DNA of 64,000 nucleotides, taken from the NCBI RefSeq assembly GCF_042666505.1, contig NZ_JBHTDN010000001.1, positions 682,001 through 746,000 of the forward strand, read 5' to 3'. The first letter of the stretch is position 1. Each line of letters opens with the position of its first letter. The notes beneath the pieces were generated by a model, which did no database searches, was not told the origin of the DNA, and saw only the letters and a list, made by a program, of their open reading frames with translations. This DNA comes from Parapedobacter sp042666505. Lineage in GTDB: Bacteria > Bacteroidota > Bacteroidia > Sphingobacteriales > Sphingobacteriaceae. A program made the translations under genes and the position numbers. Below are positions 1 to 7,882 of the stretch, in pieces.

Positions 1-120
1 AACATGAAAGGACACTGGTCGAGGCGTATTTCCCATAAACATCGGCTGGTTTATGAGGTAATTGATCATACTGTCACCGTCAAAGTTGAATCCGCATTTA
101 GCCATTACGGTGATAAATAG
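1..120 (+). CDS. YoeB/Txe-family toxin, C-terminal end (partial)
   Basis: The first 39 codons of the window stay open in frame 1 and end at TAG 118-120. The peptide contains KGHWSRRIS, HKHRLVYEV and a terminal SHYGDK. This is the C-terminal signature of YoeB/Txe mRNA interferases of the RelE superfamily, where the W-S-R-R-I, H-R-L-V-Y and terminal H-Y segments form the ribosome-dependent RNase active site. The beginning lies outside the window, and a YefM-type antitoxin would be expected just upstream. The gene converges on the next leftward gene with about 20 bases between stop codons. Family assignment is by motif recognition only; whether the toxin is intact cannot be judged. Confidence 0.85.
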   Translation, partial: NMKGHWSRRISHKHRLVYEVIDHTVTVKVESAFSHYGDK

Positions 121-139
121 TCGTCATTTGTGGTAAAGC

Positions 140-1273
140 CTACGGCAACTTTACTTTATAAATCTGATACGGATATGCGACCTTATCTTCGCCATCGTTC
201 CACTGCGGGTCGCGCTGCAATTGCGCACACGAAAAATAGAGGTATCCGTCCGAACCAATCCCAAACGAATCCGGCCAAAGCAGGCGCGAATCCTGCACAA
301 GGGTATGCAGCTTGCCATCGGGTGAGAGGTACTTGATGCTGTAGTCCATGGACGAAGTCAAATAGACATTGCCTTTTTGATCGGCAATAAGGCCGTGGGT
401 CACGGTCGTTTTGCCCATGTCTTCCACATGCGACGCCAGTTCGCGGTCGATCAATGACGGATCCGCTAGGTACCGGGTTTCGATGCGATAGAGGTTCAGC
501 TTATTGATGGGCTTGAAGTAGAAATACCGATTGTCTTTGGTCAGTGCAATGCCGTTGACATTCGAGCGGAACGGATTTCCTTTCCCATCCCGCATTTCCT
601 TACCATCATAGGTAAGGATAATCTCCGGATCCGCAGTGGTAAACGGTTGGTCCTTGAGTACGGTACGTGTCGTGCCGGAGGCGAGGTCAAGCACAACAAT
701 GGCGGCACGGCCGGGATCGGACAGGTACGCTAAGTCCTTATCCGTATCGATACGCATGTCATTGAGTCCGGACGTGCTCTTGTCGAGACCATCAAACGTA
801 TACACCCGCTCGACCCGGTTGGTTCCGAGGTTGATTTTCAATAGCTTGAACGCACCTTCGGTTGGCGTGCCGCTGCCGTTCGCGCCACCGAATATCGAAC
901 CCTTGGGGGCCGGCTTGGAGTCCAATACCCAAAGATTGTCTTCGGTATCGACGTATAAGTCCTGCACATTGACAAAGCGCGTGGCGGAATCGCCCGTGGA
1001 CGCGTTCCAAGCCTCATCCGGAAAGGGCAGGGGCCGACCGTCCACAATTTCCGTGAGGCCGTATCGATAGTCTTTGCCCTGGTTGGGAAAAGAAACGAAT
1101 AACCTGTTTTCCGACGATACACTGACACCGATGGCCCGGCGTTTGCCTAAGTCGGCAACGGGAATCAGCTGATCACTATGATAACGTTGCTGACCGCTGG
1201 TATTCAGGCTGGTCGTCGTTCCTAAAAAGGTTAACAGGATAGTCATCATTCCGTATTTCCTAGAGATTGTCAT
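140..1273 (-). CDS. Major royal jelly/yellow-family secreted protein
   Basis: A 377-residue protein with an N-terminal hydrophobic stretch (about residues 9-25) that looks like a signal peptide, so it is probably periplasmic. The rest resembles the yellow/MRJP branch of six-bladed beta-propellers: an IGVSVSSENRLFVSFP start, VQDLYVDTEDNLWVLD, LNDMRIDTDKDLAYLSD, NGIALTKDNRYFYF and a late SFGIGSDGYLYFS. Bacterial members are often annotated as gluconolactonase-like, but substrates are not established. It is the last gene of a leftward run with two aldo/keto reductases (11-base gap), which suggests sugar or lactone metabolism; that link is inference. A second ATG at residue 9 is an alternative start. 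Confidence 0.8.
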   Translation of the reverse strand: MTISRKYGMMTILLTFLGTTTSLNTSGQQRYHSDQLIPVADLGKRRAIGVSVSSENRLFVSFPNQGKDYRYGLTEIVDGRPLPFPDEAWNASTGDSATRFVNVQDLYVDTEDNLWVLDSKPAPKGSIFGGANGSGTPTEGAFKLLKINLGTNRVERVYTFDGLDKSTSGLNDMRIDTDKDLAYLSDPGRAAIVVLDLASGTTRTVLKDQPFTTADPEIILTYDGKEMRDGKGNPFRSNVNGIALTKDNRYFYFKPINKLNLYRIETRYLADPSLIDRELASHVEDMGKTTVTHGLIADQKGNVYLTSSMDYSIKYLSPDGKLHTLVQDSRLLWPDSFGIGSDGYLYFSCAQLQRDPQWNDGEDKVAYPYQIYKVKLP

Positions 1274-1284
1274 AGCCTGTATGT

Positions 1285-2418
1285 TTATGAGCCCACGGGA
1301 CTGTCCGGATGAATAAGCCCTTCATCCTTCAACGCCCTCCACAGTTCTGCAGGTACATCGGTATGGAACGATTGCATATTTTCTTTCACCTGTTCCGGTC
1401 GGCTGGCTCCTGGGATGACCGACGCCACCACCGGATGCTGTGCGGCGAACTGCAGGGCAAGGGTGGATACACTTACTTTATACGGATCGGCGATGGCTTT
1501 TATCCGGTTGCGTTTTTCCACCATATCCTTCGGCAAACCGGGCCCGTAATTCCAGCGATCCAAGCCTGCCGCAAATCCACCGTTCAATGGACCACCGATG
1601 ACAGCCTTGACATTTTTTGCCGCCATTGCGGGAAACAGGTTTTTAAGGGCATCTTCGTGTTCGAACAAGGTATATTGGATGGCGACTAGCATAACGTCCG
1701 GATCGGCCACCTCCAGGGCCTTCAAGATGGGTTGCGGTCGATTAACACCCAGGCCCCATGCTTTGATAACCCCTTCTTCGCGCAATTTGGTCAACGCAGG
1801 GAAAGCACCCTTGGCCGCGATCTCGAATTGTTCCATCCACCGGTCGCCCAGATCGCCATTGTCGGGCGAGAGGTCGTGCACAAATACGACGTCAATGGAC
1901 GACAGACCGAGACGCTGTAAACTGTCTTCCAGGGAACGTTTCACGCCGTCGGCCGTGTAGTCGTAGCGAAACTTAAAATTAAGCTGACCCTTCCATAGTC
2001 CGGCCGACCCGGGCTCAAAGTTTGGGTCGGCTTCGAATATCCGGCCTACTTTTGTGGATAAAAGGTATTCAGACCGGTCTTTTTCAAATAGGAAATGCCC
2101 AAAGCGGCGTTCACTCAAACCGTATCCATAGAAAGGGGAGGTGTCGTAGTAGCGGACGCCGGCGTTCCATGCCGCTTCCAGGGTTTGATGGATCTGTTCG
2201 CTGGTGTTGGTGTGCCAGCCGTTGCCGGGGCCTACGCCGCCCAATCCGTAAGGTTTGGGAAATACGAGTGTTTTTGATACGTTGCTCATTGATTCATCCA
2301 TTGTTGAGGTTCGACTACGGTCGTGACGTGCTTCGGCCCACCCTTTCTCTGGGGTGAGCATTGCGCCTGCCGCGGCCATTACGGTAGCTTGCTGAATAAA
2401 TGTTCTTCGAGTTGTCAT
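1285..2418 (-). CDS. Exported aldo/keto reductase (Tat-type signal)
   Basis: A 377-residue aldo/keto reductase. The N-terminus has RRTFIQ followed by an alanine-rich hydrophobic segment, a plausible twin-arginine signal suited to a folded NADP-dependent enzyme exported to the periplasm. The catalytic tetrad is visible as Asp in YYDTSPFYG, Tyr in FYGYG, Lys in LSTKVG and His in VFVHDL. The pattern resembles D-threo-aldose 1-dehydrogenase and pyridoxal 4-dehydrogenase type members. Its start overlaps the end of the upstream reductase by 4 bases (ATGA), so the two are translationally coupled. The true substrate is unknown. A second start near residue 40 would give a cytosolic form. Confidence 0.85.
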   Translation of the reverse strand: MTTRRTFIQQATVMAAAGAMLTPEKGWAEARHDRSRTSTMDESMSNVSKTLVFPKPYGLGGVGPGNGWHTNTSEQIHQTLEAAWNAGVRYYDTSPFYGYGLSERRFGHFLFEKDRSEYLLSTKVGRIFEADPNFEPGSAGLWKGQLNFKFRYDYTADGVKRSLEDSLQRLGLSSIDVVFVHDLSPDNGDLGDRWMEQFEIAAKGAFPALTKLREEGVIKAWGLGVNRPQPILKALEVADPDVMLVAIQYTLFEHEDALKNLFPAMAAKNVKAVIGGPLNGGFAAGLDRWNYGPGLPKDMVEKRNRIKAIADPYKVSVSTLALQFAAQHPVVASVIPGASRPEQVKENMQSFHTDVPAELWRALKDEGLIHPDSPVGS

Positions 2419-3362
2419 CCTTTGCTTACAGTATCTAATTGTTCGAGGTCTTCACGGTCCAATGCTAACGTAGGGGCAGCAAAGATTGTATCCAATTGTT
2501 GCCTGCTGGTAGCGCTGACAATCGGCGCTCCGACGTGCGGCTGCGCCAGTAACCACGCGAGCGACACAGCACCCGGGGTCGATCGGTGTTTGGCGGCTAC
2601 GTTATCAAGGGCTTCCAAGATTGCCAAGCCTTTGGGGTTCAGGTATTTTTTGACGCCACCACCGCGCACGCTCTTGCCAAGGTCAGCTTCGCTCCGGTAT
2701 TTTCCTGTGAGGAATCCTGCTGCCAACGCCCAATATGGGAACACCGTCAACCCATACTTCTCTGCCAATGGCGCATAATCGGTTTCGTAACCGGCGCGTT
2801 CCACGAGGTTGTAATGTGGCTGCAGGGCCACATAGCGAGGGAGCCCTTCCTTCTCGGCCACCTCAAAAGATTCCGTCAATCGCGCAGGCGGCACATTTGA
2901 GGCAGCAACGTAACGCACTTTGCCGGCCTTGATGACCTCGTCGTACGCCGAGAGTGTTTCCTCCACAGGCGTCTCATTGTCGTCATAATGGGTATAATAC
3001 AAGTCGATGTAGTCGGTCTGCAGCCGTTTGAGGGATTCGTCTACCGACCTTAAGATATGTGGTTTGCTGATATCAAACCCATGTTCTTTGGTTTCAGAAC
3101 CTACCTTGGTGGCGATGACGACCCGACTGCGGTTGCCGCGGCTCTTCAACCAGTTGCCGATAATGGTTTCCGATTGCCCGCCTGTGCCATTTACCCACCA
3201 TGCATAGGTATCCGCGGTATCAATGAAGTTGAACCCGGCTTCCACGAACGCGTCCAATATCGCAAAGGACTCTGCTTCATTGAGCGTCCAGCCAAATACA
3301 TTTCCGCCGAAGTTAATCGGTGCTACTTCCAAATCCGATGTGCCGATTTTGATTTTTTTCAT
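2415..3362 (-). CDS. Aldo/keto reductase
   Basis: A 315-residue cytosolic aldo/keto reductase when started at the ATG before KKIKIGTSDLEV, the usual family N-terminus; an in-frame ATG eight codons earlier (3386) is also possible. Tetrad residues are seen in FIDTADTYAWW (Asp, Tyr), VIATKVG (Lys) and LYYTHYDD (His). A C-terminal segment APIVSATSRQQLD is the usual NADP-binding end. It is first in the leftward operon with the exported reductase and the MRJP-like protein. The upstream 0.3 kb is shared with the rightward aldose epimerase and holds an operator-like palindrome. Confidence 0.88.
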   Translation of the reverse strand: MKKIKIGTSDLEVAPINFGGNVFGWTLNEAESFAILDAFVEAGFNFIDTADTYAWWVNGTGGQSETIIGNWLKSRGNRSRVVIATKVGSETKEHGFDISKPHILRSVDESLKRLQTDYIDLYYTHYDDNETPVEETLSAYDEVIKAGKVRYVAASNVPPARLTESFEVAEKEGLPRYVALQPHYNLVERAGYETDYAPLAEKYGLTVFPYWALAAGFLTGKYRSEADLGKSVRGGGVKKYLNPKGLAILEALDNVAAKHRSTPGAVSLAWLLAQPHVGAPIVSATSRQQLDTIFAAPTLALDREDLEQLDTVSKG

Positions 3363-3394
3363 TCGATTTATTATCTCAGGTTTCATATGTTGCG

Positions 3395-3419
3395 CTTACT
3401 GTTAAGTAACAGCGGTAAG
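3395..3419. promoter_or_regulatory. Operator-like palindrome upstream of reductase operon
   Basis: The sequence CTTACTGTTA, AG, TAACAGCGGTAAG forms an interrupted inverted repeat (TGTTA/TAACA plus outer CTTAC/GTAAG). It lies 33-57 bases upstream of the reductase start at 3362, in the divergent region with the aldose epimerase, where a repressor or activator could bind. No regulator gene is adjacent. It could also be chance; a function is inferred only from symmetry and position. Confidence 0.3.
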
Positions 3420-3672
3420 TTAATAAGGTTTTTAGGCGAAAGGCAACTTCAAACGCCATGGTTTTGTAAAAAATCGGAATATCGGTTCACGGGGACCTGA
3501 AAGGGTTATTGACCGCAATGGCCGATTACCCCAGCAAAGCTGGAATTGACCTACGGCACCTTCAGAGGTGAATATGATAACCGAATCCGCGGATGGAAGT
3601 GAACCGAAGATTTCCGTTGCAAAGGCCGATTGGTTTAGCGACTTTTGCGGCGGAAAAAAATGTTTTGCTCCT

Positions 3673-4545
3673 ATGACTTTAGAAAATGGATTGATACGAG
3701 CGGAAATCACTGCGAAGGGAGCAGAGCTCAAAAGCTTGAAATGCATTCAGGATGGAGTCGAGCGCTTGTGGAGCGCTGACCCGGCGTATTGGGCCAAAAC
3801 GAGTCCGGTGTTGTTTCCCATCGTAGGTACCCTGAAGGATGATACCTATTTTTACAAGGGCAAATCCTACCATCTGCCTCGTCATGGTTTTGCACGCGAT
3901 CACGTTTTTGAGCATAAACATCTCGCTGACGAAGAGGTCGTTTTTACCCTCCGTGACACGGAAGAGACGCGTAGGGTATATCCGTTTGCTTTTCAGCTAT
4001 CGCTACGGTATAAGCTAGCTGGATACACCTTGAGTTGCAGGTATGAGGTTAGCAATCCCGCCACCGACGAACCGCTGTTTTTTTCCATCGGGGGGCACCC
4101 AGCGTTTGCCGTGCGCACGGATGTAGATGGCCTTCGCTACGAAGACTATTACCTGCAATTTCCTGATGACGAGGTGTTGAATTGCCACGTTCTCGATGGA
4201 AATCTCATTGGCGGTCACACCCACACCGTTCCCCTGCACAATCACCGATTACCGTTGCGTCATGAGTTGTTTTACGGCGATGCGTTGGTAATGAAAACGT
4301 TGCAAAGCCGGGAAATCACATTAGCCAACAACATAAACGAGCAAAGTATCCATTTCCGATACGAAAACTTTCCATTTTTTGGTATATGGGCGGCAAAAGA
4401 TGCAGATTTCGTTTGCCTCGAACCCTGGTGCGGTATCGCAGATGCGGCCACGCACAACCAGCAGTTGGAAGACAAAGAAGGTATCCAGCGTCTCGAAGCG
4501 GGAAAAACGTGGACAAGAAGTTGGGAAGTGGAATTGATCAAATAG
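3673..4545 (+). CDS. Aldose 1-epimerase family protein (LacX-like)
   Basis: A 290-residue protein from the ATG before TLENGLIRAEI, which is the natural beginning of the galactose-mutarotase fold (aldose 1-epimerase family). It has AEITAKGAELKSL, the FPIVGTLKDDTY loop, LPRHGFARDH and FFSIGGHPAF, where conserved His residues of this subfamily sit, and a C-terminal CLEPWCGIADA that resembles the substrate-binding end of LacX-like epimerases. The frame is open 105 bases further upstream but that part lacks homologous character. The next gene (NUDIX) starts three bases after the stop, so the pair is an operon. The sugar substrate is unknown. Confidence 0.88.
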   Translation: MTLENGLIRAEITAKGAELKSLKCIQDGVERLWSADPAYWAKTSPVLFPIVGTLKDDTYFYKGKSYHLPRHGFARDHVFEHKHLADEEVVFTLRDTEETRRVYPFAFQLSLRYKLAGYTLSCRYEVSNPATDEPLFFSIGGHPAFAVRTDVDGLRYEDYYLQFPDDEVLNCHVLDGNLIGGHTHTVPLHNHRLPLRHELFYGDALVMKTLQSREITLANNINEQSIHFRYENFPFFGIWAAKDADFVCLEPWCGIADAATHNQQLEDKEGIQRLEAGKTWTRSWEVELIK

Positions 4546-4548
4546 TGA

Positions 4549-5091
4549 ATGGAAGCAAATAATTGGGATACCATCGGCAGCGAAATCGTGTATGAAAATC
4601 CGTGGATACGGGTGGAGCACCGCGATGTGGTTACGCCTGCTGGAAGCCCTGGCATATACGGCGTAGTTAAATTCAAGAACAAAGCCATTGGCATCGTGCC
4701 CGTAGACGAAGAAGGGTTTGTTTATTTGGTCGGCCAATACCGCTATCCTTTAAGCGAATATTCGTGGGAAATACCAGAAGGTGGTGGACCCCTTGGCGAA
4801 GACCCCTTGGCGACTGCCCAACGCGAACTCAAAGAAGAAACAGGCCTCATCGCTGAACGCTGGCAGCGTATCGGCCGTATTCATACCTCCAATTCGGTTA
4901 CGGACGAAGAAGGTTTTATCTTCCTTGCACAGGGCCTGCGGCAAGGGGTTGCGGAACCGGAGGAAACCGAAGAACTGCACATTAGGCGCATTCCCTTGCA
5001 AGAGGCCGTAGCCATGGTGATGCGCTCTGAGATTACGGATTCAATTTCCATGTGTGGGATATTGATGGTCGCGCGGATGCTAGCGGTATAA
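4549..5091 (+). CDS. NUDIX hydrolase, ADP-ribose pyrophosphatase-like
   Basis: A 180-residue NUDIX protein. The signature GGGPLGEDPLATAQRELKEE followed by TGL matches the Gx5Ex7REUxEExGU Nudix box that binds Mg2+. Upstream it has the QYRYPLSEYSWEIPEGG element typical of ADP-ribose/GDP-mannose type pyrophosphatases, in which the glutamate before GGG helps position the box. It follows the aldose epimerase by 3 bases and precedes a HAD phosphatase by 36 bases, consistent with cotranscription. Substrate (ADP-ribose, sugar nucleotide) is inferred from family only. Confidence 0.92.
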   Translation: MEANNWDTIGSEIVYENPWIRVEHRDVVTPAGSPGIYGVVKFKNKAIGIVPVDEEGFVYLVGQYRYPLSEYSWEIPEGGGPLGEDPLATAQRELKEETGLIAERWQRIGRIHTSNSVTDEEGFIFLAQGLRQGVAEPEETEELHIRRIPLQEAVAMVMRSEITDSISMCGILMVARMLAV

Positions 5092-5127
5092 ATTGCAAAC
5101 TACAGACAGAATGTCGACCTTTGTGTC

Positions 5128-5919
5128 ATGTCAAATCCCAAAGTTCAAGCTGTTTTTTTTGATATTGACGGCACCCTCCTCGGTCTGAAGAGCAAAGCAA
5201 TACCAGATTCCACTCTGGAGGCCCTGGCTTTACTCAAAATGCAAGGAATAAAAATTATCGTGTCGACGGGCAGGTCTTATGAACATGCGCAGTTTTTGGC
5301 ATCTTATGGGTTTGATGGTTTTATCACCTTCAATGGGAGTTATTGCGTGGATAACGTGGGCAAGCCGTTTTTCCGGCACACGATTGATATTGATGATATT
5401 CGATTATTGCATAATCATCTGCATACAATCGATAATTTTCCGGTCGGCGTAATGACGACCGAAGGATCGTTCATCAGTGATATCACCGATGATGTGACCG
5501 CGATTTTCAAGCTGTTGAAGCTTGAGGTACCTCGCCCGCAACCTTTTGCCGACGCATTGGAAACCGAGGTGCTGCAACTCAATCTGTTTATCGACGAAGA
5601 TAAGGAAGCCCACTTGATCAATAAGGTGCTGAAAAACTGCGAGTCGAGTCGCTGGTGCCCCGAATTTATCGACGTCAATGCGCGTGGAATCAGCAAACAA
5701 ATCGGCATGGAGCAATTCTTTGCACGGTTCGGATTATCAGCGGCACGGACGATGGCTTTCGGCGACGGCGGAAACGATATTCAAATGTTGCGTACGGCTG
5801 GTATAGGTGTCGCCATGGCCAACGCTGGCGATAACGTGAAGGCTGTCGCGGACTACGTAACCGACACCACCGAAGATCACGGTATCTGGAACGCCCTTAA
5901 ACACTATGGTGTCATTTAA
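5128..5919 (+). CDS. HAD-superfamily Cof-type phosphatase
   Basis: A 263-residue haloacid-dehalogenase phosphatase of the Cof/type IIB class. Motif I is FFDIDGTLL (nucleophile Asp and acid/base Asp), motif II is the IVSTGR stretch, and motif III/IV is MAFGDGGNDIQMLRTAG with two acidic Mg ligands. A C2B-type cap occupies roughly residues 85-190. These enzymes hydrolyse sugar phosphates or flavin mononucleotide; the exact substrate cannot be read. It lies in the rightward run with the NUDIX hydrolase and the LOG-family gene. Confidence 0.92.
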   Translation: MSNPKVQAVFFDIDGTLLGLKSKAIPDSTLEALALLKMQGIKIIVSTGRSYEHAQFLASYGFDGFITFNGSYCVDNVGKPFFRHTIDIDDIRLLHNHLHTIDNFPVGVMTTEGSFISDITDDVTAIFKLLKLEVPRPQPFADALETEVLQLNLFIDEDKEAHLINKVLKNCESSRWCPEFIDVNARGISKQIGMEQFFARFGLSAARTMAFGDGGNDIQMLRTAGIGVAMANAGDNVKAVADYVTDTTEDHGIWNALKHYGVI

Positions 5920-5988
5920 TGGGATACCAATCTGTCATGAAGATCATCAACGGATGGTGCGTACCGTCTGCATCAAAAAGTATAGTCG

Positions 5989-6570
5989 ATGAATAATGTA
6001 GTCGTTTTCTGCGGTTCAAGTAAGGGAACCGACACCATTTATGAGGAACAAGCTTACCTGCTAGGTAAAACGTTGGCTGATTCCGGTATCGGTTTGGTAT
6101 ATGGCGGAGCCAAAGTAGGGCTTATGGGGGCTGTGGCCAACGGTGCATTGCAGCATGGCGGCCGGGTGATCGGTGTACTGCCTTATTTCTTGCAGACCAA
6201 AGAAATTGCGCATACTCGACTCACGGAACTCATCCTTGTGGATACGATGCACGAACGGAAAACGAAGATGAACCAGCTCAGCGACGGAATCATTGCATTA
6301 CCCGGTGGCTTTGGTACCCTAGAGGAATTTTTCGAGATGCTTACCTGGGGACAATTAGGGCTTCATCGGAAGCCCATGGGGCTGTTGAATACGAAGGGGT
6401 TCTATGACCAATTGATTGAGCTTGCGCGACATATGGTCGAAAAGGGGTTTTTGAAAGAAATCAACCGGCAGATGTTGATGTGGAGTGCAGATATCCCGGA
6501 TTTGCTTCATCAGATGCGGAACTATCAGCCCCCGGCAGTGGGTAAGTGGATAACACAGGAAACTACCTGA
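5989..6570 (+). CDS. LOG-family protein (TIGR00730)
   Basis: A 193-residue lysine-decarboxylase-like/LOG fold protein. It shows VVFCGSSKG at the start, YGGAKVGLMG and the diagnostic PGGFGTLEEFFEMLTW. Plant and bacterial LOG proteins release the free base from nucleoside 5'-monophosphates (cytokinin riboside 5'-monophosphate phosphoribohydrolase); bacterial copies may act generally in nucleotide turnover. The stop codon overlaps the next start by one base (TGATG). Confidence 0.9.
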   Translation: MNNVVVFCGSSKGTDTIYEEQAYLLGKTLADSGIGLVYGGAKVGLMGAVANGALQHGGRVIGVLPYFLQTKEIAHTRLTELILVDTMHERKTKMNQLSDGIIALPGGFGTLEEFFEMLTWGQLGLHRKPMGLLNTKGFYDQLIELARHMVEKGFLKEINRQMLMWSADIPDLLHQMRNYQPPAVGKWITQETT

Positions 6571-7871
6571 TGGCGGCGTTGCGGTATTTCTTTATCCTGC
6601 AAACAAAAAGAATGCACCGAACGGTAGGTGATTGGGGCGTCAATCCATGGCTGGTTTACATTGGTTTGCCGCTGCTGTTTCTGATGGGATCGGAGGCTTT
6701 TTTTTCACGCATGACCTACGCGAAATGGGGATATGGAGGCATGGCAACGCTTGCGCTTTTTCAATTAAGCGGCCAAACGCGTATTCGTTTTCTCAAACAG
6801 GTATTTAGCCGAGCCCAATTTTGGCGGATCCGTTTGCTGGAGAATATGCTAATGGTTGCTCCGTTTATGCTATTTCTTCTTTATAAGGGCGAACCGCGGT
6901 TCGCTTTGGGCCTCGTGGCCTTGGCTGTTGCCTTGCTGCCGCTTCGTATCGGCACTTTCGGAATGACCATAGTATCCACACCATTCTCGGTACAGCCTTT
7001 TGAGTTTGCCGTAGGTTTTAGAAATTCCGTTGGAATGCTGCTCATCGCGTATATACTGATGGCCATCGGTATTTATGTGGATAACGAGCATCTCAGCATA
7101 GCCACTTTATTGTTGGCCGTTTTCGTATGCGCCAACTACTATGCATGGAGCGAGCCCCCTTTGTACGTTTGGGTTTACCCTTTGACGCCTCAGTCCTTCC
7201 TCGGGGTAAAGGTGAGAACGGCCTTCCGGCATTTGACGGTTGTGCTCCTTCCTATGATTCTTGCTGTCGGGTGCTTCTTTTCGGACGACTGGCTGACGGT
7301 GTTAGTGGCGTCAGCCGTGGGGTACAGCTATTTAGCCTTGGCGGTCTTGGCTAAGTACGCAGCTTTTCCGCAGAGTGTCAGTATTCCTCAGGGTGTGTTT
7401 ATGGTGCTGTCATTTGTGTTTCCGCCCTTGTTGCTAGTTTCCCTACCTTATTTTTTTCGACGGGCGAAGGAGGGTAGCTGCCAAAGGCACCGCCGTGTTT
7501 TCCAGCGGATACTTCATGACATCTACATATCCCTTTTCACCGCAAAAATCGATTTGGAAATCGATGGAAAGAAATGCGGTCCTTGCCGAATCGAATTCAA
7601 GGAAAGAAGTTTCCCCGAACTTTGGATTGTCCTCGCACTCCACTTTGAAGAGCTTTCCCTTCGGCTTGCCATACTGCCAGATCGGGAAACGGAACGTCCG
7701 ATCTATCTGGAAACTGTCATAGTCCTTTTGCGCCTGGGCAAGAACGGCTTCGCGTCCTTTGTCAAGCATATCTTCGTATCGGCGTTCATCGGCCATATCG
7801 GAAACCGTTCCAGGCTGCCATCCCGCAGGTTCGTCCTTCCTATGCTTTTCTTGATTTTCCATTGCTATTAA
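6570..7871 (+). pseudogene. Truncated multi-pass membrane protein (ABC-2-like), aberrant 3' end
   Basis: The ATG at 6570 overlaps the LOG stop. The first 300 or so residues are strongly hydrophobic with about eight membrane segments (LLFLMGSEAFF, MLMVAPFMLFLLY, LVALAVALLPL, MLLIAYILMAIGIYV and others) and PLYVWVYPLTPQSFLGVKV. This looks like a Bacteroidota membrane subunit often paired with an ABC ATPase. After PYFFRRAKEG (near 7474) the hydrophobic pattern ends and the frame runs on for about 130 residues antisense through the truncated cysteine hydrolase gene. I read this as loss of the natural 3' end and downstream genes by deletion; the first part may still be made. Confidence 0.6.
7443..7862 (-). 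pseudogene. Truncated isochorismatase-like cysteine hydrolase
   Basis: A 139-codon frame starting 20 bases after the NCS2 permease stop. Residues 95-128 (ARTAFLSIDFQIDFCGEKGY, then VDVMKYPLENTAVPLA) match the start of the isochorismatase-like cysteine hydrolases, especially biuret hydrolase/RutB types, and include the catalytic Asp (about residue 101). The remaining 150 residues expected of the domain, with catalytic Lys and Cys, are missing: the frame ends after eleven unrelated residues at the join with the membrane protein remnant. The product cannot be an active hydrolase. Its place behind a nucleobase permease suggests the intact ancestor worked in purine or pyrimidine breakdown. Confidence 0.72.
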
Positions 7872-7882
7872 ATTTTTAATTG

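Noticed and set aside
7495..7871. Last 130 codons of the membrane protein frame as a real domain
   Set aside because: It is the antisense of the truncated cysteine hydrolase, whose sense frame has clear family motifs.
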